Positions 13,071 to 15,152 of a DNA stretch of 15,152 nt are shown here, one piece after another. Source of the stretch: WGAB01 sp964406105 (GTDB taxonomy: Bacteria; Hydrothermota; Hydrothermia; WGAB01); assembly GCA_964406105.1 (NCBI GenBank), contig CAYOQK010000007.1, forward strand, positions 1 to 15,152. The letters are read 5' to 3'. Every line of letters begins with the position of its first letter. Position 1 is the first letter of the stretch. A model generated the notes under the pieces. The model was not told the DNA's origin. It worked only from the letters and a program-made list of their open reading frames with translations, and did no database searches. The position numbers and the translations under genes are program-made.

Positions 13071-14981
13071 TTACCGCACCAGGACGATGCGCTGAGTGCG
13101 GGTGGTATGGTTGGTTTTCAGGACCACGAAGTACACGCCCGAGGCCAGGTGGTTGAGGTTGGCCTGCAGGGTGTGGGTGCCTTCAGAGAAGGTGCCGTGG
13201 GCCAGGGTTTGCACGTGACGGCCAGCCAAGTCGTACAGGTCTACAGACACGTCGGAGAGGGCAGGGAGAGAGAATTGGAGGGTGGCCCGGTGCTGGACCA
13301 CGTTGGGGGTAACGGCGAAGCGGAGAGGAGGTTGGATTGTGCTCTGTTCGGCTACGAGCACGGGATCAGGGTTGACGAATTCAATGGCGTGCCCTGCGCG
13401 TTCTGCCCAGTTGGGGGTGATGGGGTTTTCGTCGTAGGTGTAGAGGACGTAGTTGCCGCTTCCGAGGGTGTCCTGCATGCCGATGGTGGCGTCATCGGAG
13501 TTGGGGTTGTAAGCGGACATGTCTTTGTACTGGTAGACGAAGCGGTTGGTACCGCCGCGTGGGGTGTAGATGAGCAGTTCAAAGGTGAAGTAGCGGCTGG
13601 AGGCATAGCGGGGTACGTTGTGCCATTCAATCACGAGGAGGGTATCGGAGAAGTAGCCCACGTACACCAGGCTATCGCCGTCGGGGTTGTTGGCGCTCAC
13701 GGAGTTGGCGCACCGCAGGTCGTCCCAAAAGACGGCAAAGAAGCGGCCCTGGTTGGAAGAGGGGAGGGCTTCATTGATGTAGGAGACATAGGTTTTGATG
13801 AACTCCACGCCACCGTTGGAGCCCACCACCATGCTATCGTACACGCCACCATAGAGTTGGATGGCGTTGTAAAGGGCGATTTTGGCTTCGCCATCGTCGC
13901 CCAGGGCGAGGGTGTCCACGCTATCGGCGCCGGCAGTGTTGCCCCAGATGTCCAGCCAGTTGTAGGTGGGGCCGGCGGGGTCGTCGGAGTCTGCCCATTG
14001 CCAGCCATAGGCATCGGAGCCGGAGGTGCTGTAGGTAGTCGTGTAGGAAACATAAGCATCGTTGGCCGGGTTCTCGTCTGTGCTTAAGAGGGTACGGGCA
14101 ACGGTCAAATAGGTGACACCATGGGTATGGGGGGTGGTCCAGGAGGTAAAGGAGACGATGACGGTGTCGTTTGGAGCCAGGTTGGACACGGTTTGGATGT
14201 CTTCGTACAAGGTGTCCCAGGGCGCAGCGAAGGTGTCCACGATAACAAAGTTGACGTCAAAGGTTTCGGTGTTCGTGCCCAGGTTTTTGACTTTGGCCTG
14301 GGGAGTGATCACACTGTTTGCCGGTACGCCGGTACCAGGGGTCAGGATGTCGATAACTGCTACGTCGTGATCAGCGGCTACGGATGTGGTGAGGGTCACG
14401 TTGTCTACCCCTACGGCCCAGTACCAACCATTGTTAGGGTCCACATAGCGGAAGTACACCACGATGTCGTCTTTAGGAAGGTAGCCGGAAAGGTCCACGG
14501 TATCTGATCCTGATTCATCATCAGAGGTGCCGGTATAGACCCATACCATGGTGGTTTCAGGGGTGGAAGTGGTATTGAAGACCACGTAGCAGGCAAGGGT
14601 TTCCGCCGCGTTGATCACGCGTACACCATAGCTGAAGATCAGATAGAGGGCTGTTTCTCCGCTGATATTCGTGGAAGGAGAGTACCAGATTTCATCTCCT
14701 GCCCCTGCACCATAGCCTGCATCGTCATCCGAGTAGTATGCGTACTGAGTTCCATAATCGGGGGGGGTATAGCTACCAATATCGGAGGTGGTTCCCACGG
14801 TCCAGGTTTGCCCGTCACCGTTACCGTCAATGGCGGTCCAGCCTTGGGGACCATCTTCAAAGTTCCAGAAGGCCAATAGTGTGCGAGGAGCTGCGGAGGA
14901 AGAGGGACCAGAGGAATTCATGGCCCAGCCTAGGCTGGCGACGGCCAGCACGGCCCATACGCTTACCCATTTACGCCACAT
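13071..14981 (-). CDS. Large multidomain secreted protein with T9SS type A sorting domain
   Basis: 636 residues. Signal peptide about 1-20 (MWRKWVSVWAVLAVASLGWA). Residues about 36-197 resemble a choice-of-anchor J / MAM-like domain (FWNFEDGPQGWTAIDGNGDG at 38-57, then WAVGVDNVTL). Residues about 205-310 resemble a CARDB domain (DVAVIDILTPGTGVPANS; VKNLGTNTETFDV; NLAPNDTVIVSF). Residues about 320-535 include a nidogen-like beta region (RFFAVFWDDL at 413-422; FTFELLIYTPRGGTNRFVYQ; DATIGMQDT). Residues 553-636 are the T9SS sorting domain (SVDLYDLAGRHVQTL, LASGVYFVVLKT, final RIVLVR). No catalytic motif is seen; an adhesive or structural surface role is likely. Asp-, Ser- and Thr-rich. The ATG at 14981 follows AGGAGGTG. 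A monocistronic unit with strong promoter and terminator suggests abundant expression. Confidence 0.82.
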   Translation of the reverse strand: MWRKWVSVWAVLAVASLGWAMNSSGPSSSAAPRTLLAFWNFEDGPQGWTAIDGNGDGQTWTVGTTSDIGSYTPPDYGTQYAYYSDDDAGYGAGAGDEIWYSPSTNISGETALYLIFSYGVRVINAAETLACYVVFNTTSTPETTMVWVYTGTSDDESGSDTVDLSGYLPKDDIVVYFRYVDPNNGWYWAVGVDNVTLTTSVAADHDVAVIDILTPGTGVPANSVITPQAKVKNLGTNTETFDVNFVIVDTFAAPWDTLYEDIQTVSNLAPNDTVIVSFTSWTTPHTHGVTYLTVARTLLSTDENPANDAYVSYTTTYSTSGSDAYGWQWADSDDPAGPTYNWLDIWGNTAGADSVDTLALGDDGEAKIALYNAIQLYGGVYDSMVVGSNGGVEFIKTYVSYINEALPSSNQGRFFAVFWDDLRCANSVSANNPDGDSLVYVGYFSDTLLVIEWHNVPRYASSRYFTFELLIYTPRGGTNRFVYQYKDMSAYNPNSDDATIGMQDTLGSGNYVLYTYDENPITPNWAERAGHAIEFVNPDPVLVAEQSTIQPPLRFAVTPNVVQHRATLQFSLPALSDVSVDLYDLAGRHVQTLAHGTFSEGTHTLQANLNHLASGVYFVVLKTNHTTRTQRIVLVR

Positions 14982-15013
14982 ACTACACCTCCTTTTAAAA
15001 AAGTTCGCCCCCA

Positions 15014-15042
15014 TTTTTACACGTTTCCTTAGTCTCTGTCAA
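15014..15042 (-). promoter_or_regulatory. Strong promoter of the large T9SS cargo gene
   Basis: On the minus strand a perfect -35 TTGACA (15042-15037), a 17-base spacer and TAAAAA (15019-15014), about 35 bases before the ATG. The 9-mer CTCTTGACA is shared with the promoter of the smaller T9SS cargo gene. Confidence 0.75.
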
Positions 15043-15055
15043 GAGGAGACTTGAC
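15038..15055. repeat. Inverted repeat overlapping the -35 box, possible operator
   Basis: gtcaag-aggaga-cttgac: perfect 6-bp arms with a 6-base spacer, overlapping five bases of the -35 hexamer of the large T9SS cargo gene. A dimeric regulator could bind here; chance is also possible. Confidence 0.4.
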
Positions 15056-15152
15056 CCCCCTTTTTTCGTCGCCATGCGTTGAGGGCTATGGGCTGAAATT
15101 GGCACCACCAGAGAGCGATCCTCAAAACAAAATTGGCCAATGGGCGGGGATT

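Noticed and set aside
13107..14087. 326-codon plus-strand open frame
   Set aside because: It is antisense to the large T9SS cargo gene, low in complexity (Val/Gly/His), and lacks a ribosome binding site or recognisable motif.
15056..15152. A gene or RNA at the right edge
   Set aside because: No convincing frame or promoter: the TTGACC at 15051 has no -10 at a suitable distance on the plus strand.

Overview
The window looks like chromosomal sequence of a thermophilic, diderm (outer-membrane) bacterium. The sequence is fairly GC-rich. It carries kdsA (LPS Kdo synthesis), two lipoprotein genes, and two secreted proteins ending in type IX secretion (T9SS) type A sorting domains. It also has a Thermus-like monofunctional proline dehydrogenase and a type III CRISPR operon. 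This combination resembles candidate-phylum thermophiles such as WOR-3/Hydrothermae, but that placement is inference from gene content only.

Layout. (1) Positions 1-1825, minus strand: the start of a type III CRISPR-Cas operon, read cas6 -> a CARF (NE0113-type) protein fused to a LuxR-type helix-turn-helix -> cas10, which runs off the left edge. No cas1/cas2 and no CRISPR array are visible. (2) Positions 1826-2591: a 766-base divergent spacer holding a promoter for the cas operon, a 10-bp inverted repeat in its leader, and a possible decayed minus-strand ORF. (3) Positions 2592-6416, plus strand: nadC-nadA-purine nucleoside phosphorylase-RlmI-like rRNA methyltransferase, tightly packed and ending at a hairpin terminator. 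(4) Positions 6507-7541, minus strand: a single-gene unit for a small T9SS cargo protein, with its own promoter and terminator. (5) Positions 7680-11674, minus strand: a five-gene operon of Ig-like lipoprotein, kdsA, small lipoprotein, a two-domain isoprenoid-alcohol kinase-like membrane protein (VTE5-like plus DUF92/VTE6-like) and an HDAC-family deacetylase. (6) Positions 11675-12032: a 358-base spacer with that operon's probable promoter. (7) Positions 12033-12962, minus: proline dehydrogenase. (8) Positions 13011-15042, minus: a large multidomain T9SS cargo protein with a consensus -35 box and a near-perfect terminator. The rightmost 110 bases contain no gene I can support.

How the genes work together. 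NadC and NadA catalyse successive steps from iminoaspartate to nicotinate mononucleotide; NadB is not in the window. PNP adds nucleoside salvage, so the block is a nucleotide-cofactor operon with an rRNA methyltransferase at its end. The kdsA operon joins envelope precursor synthesis, envelope lipoproteins and polyprenol phosphorylation. The most interesting item is the CARF-HTH protein. It sits between cas6 and cas10 and could link cyclic oligoadenylate signalling to transcription, cOA degradation, or both.
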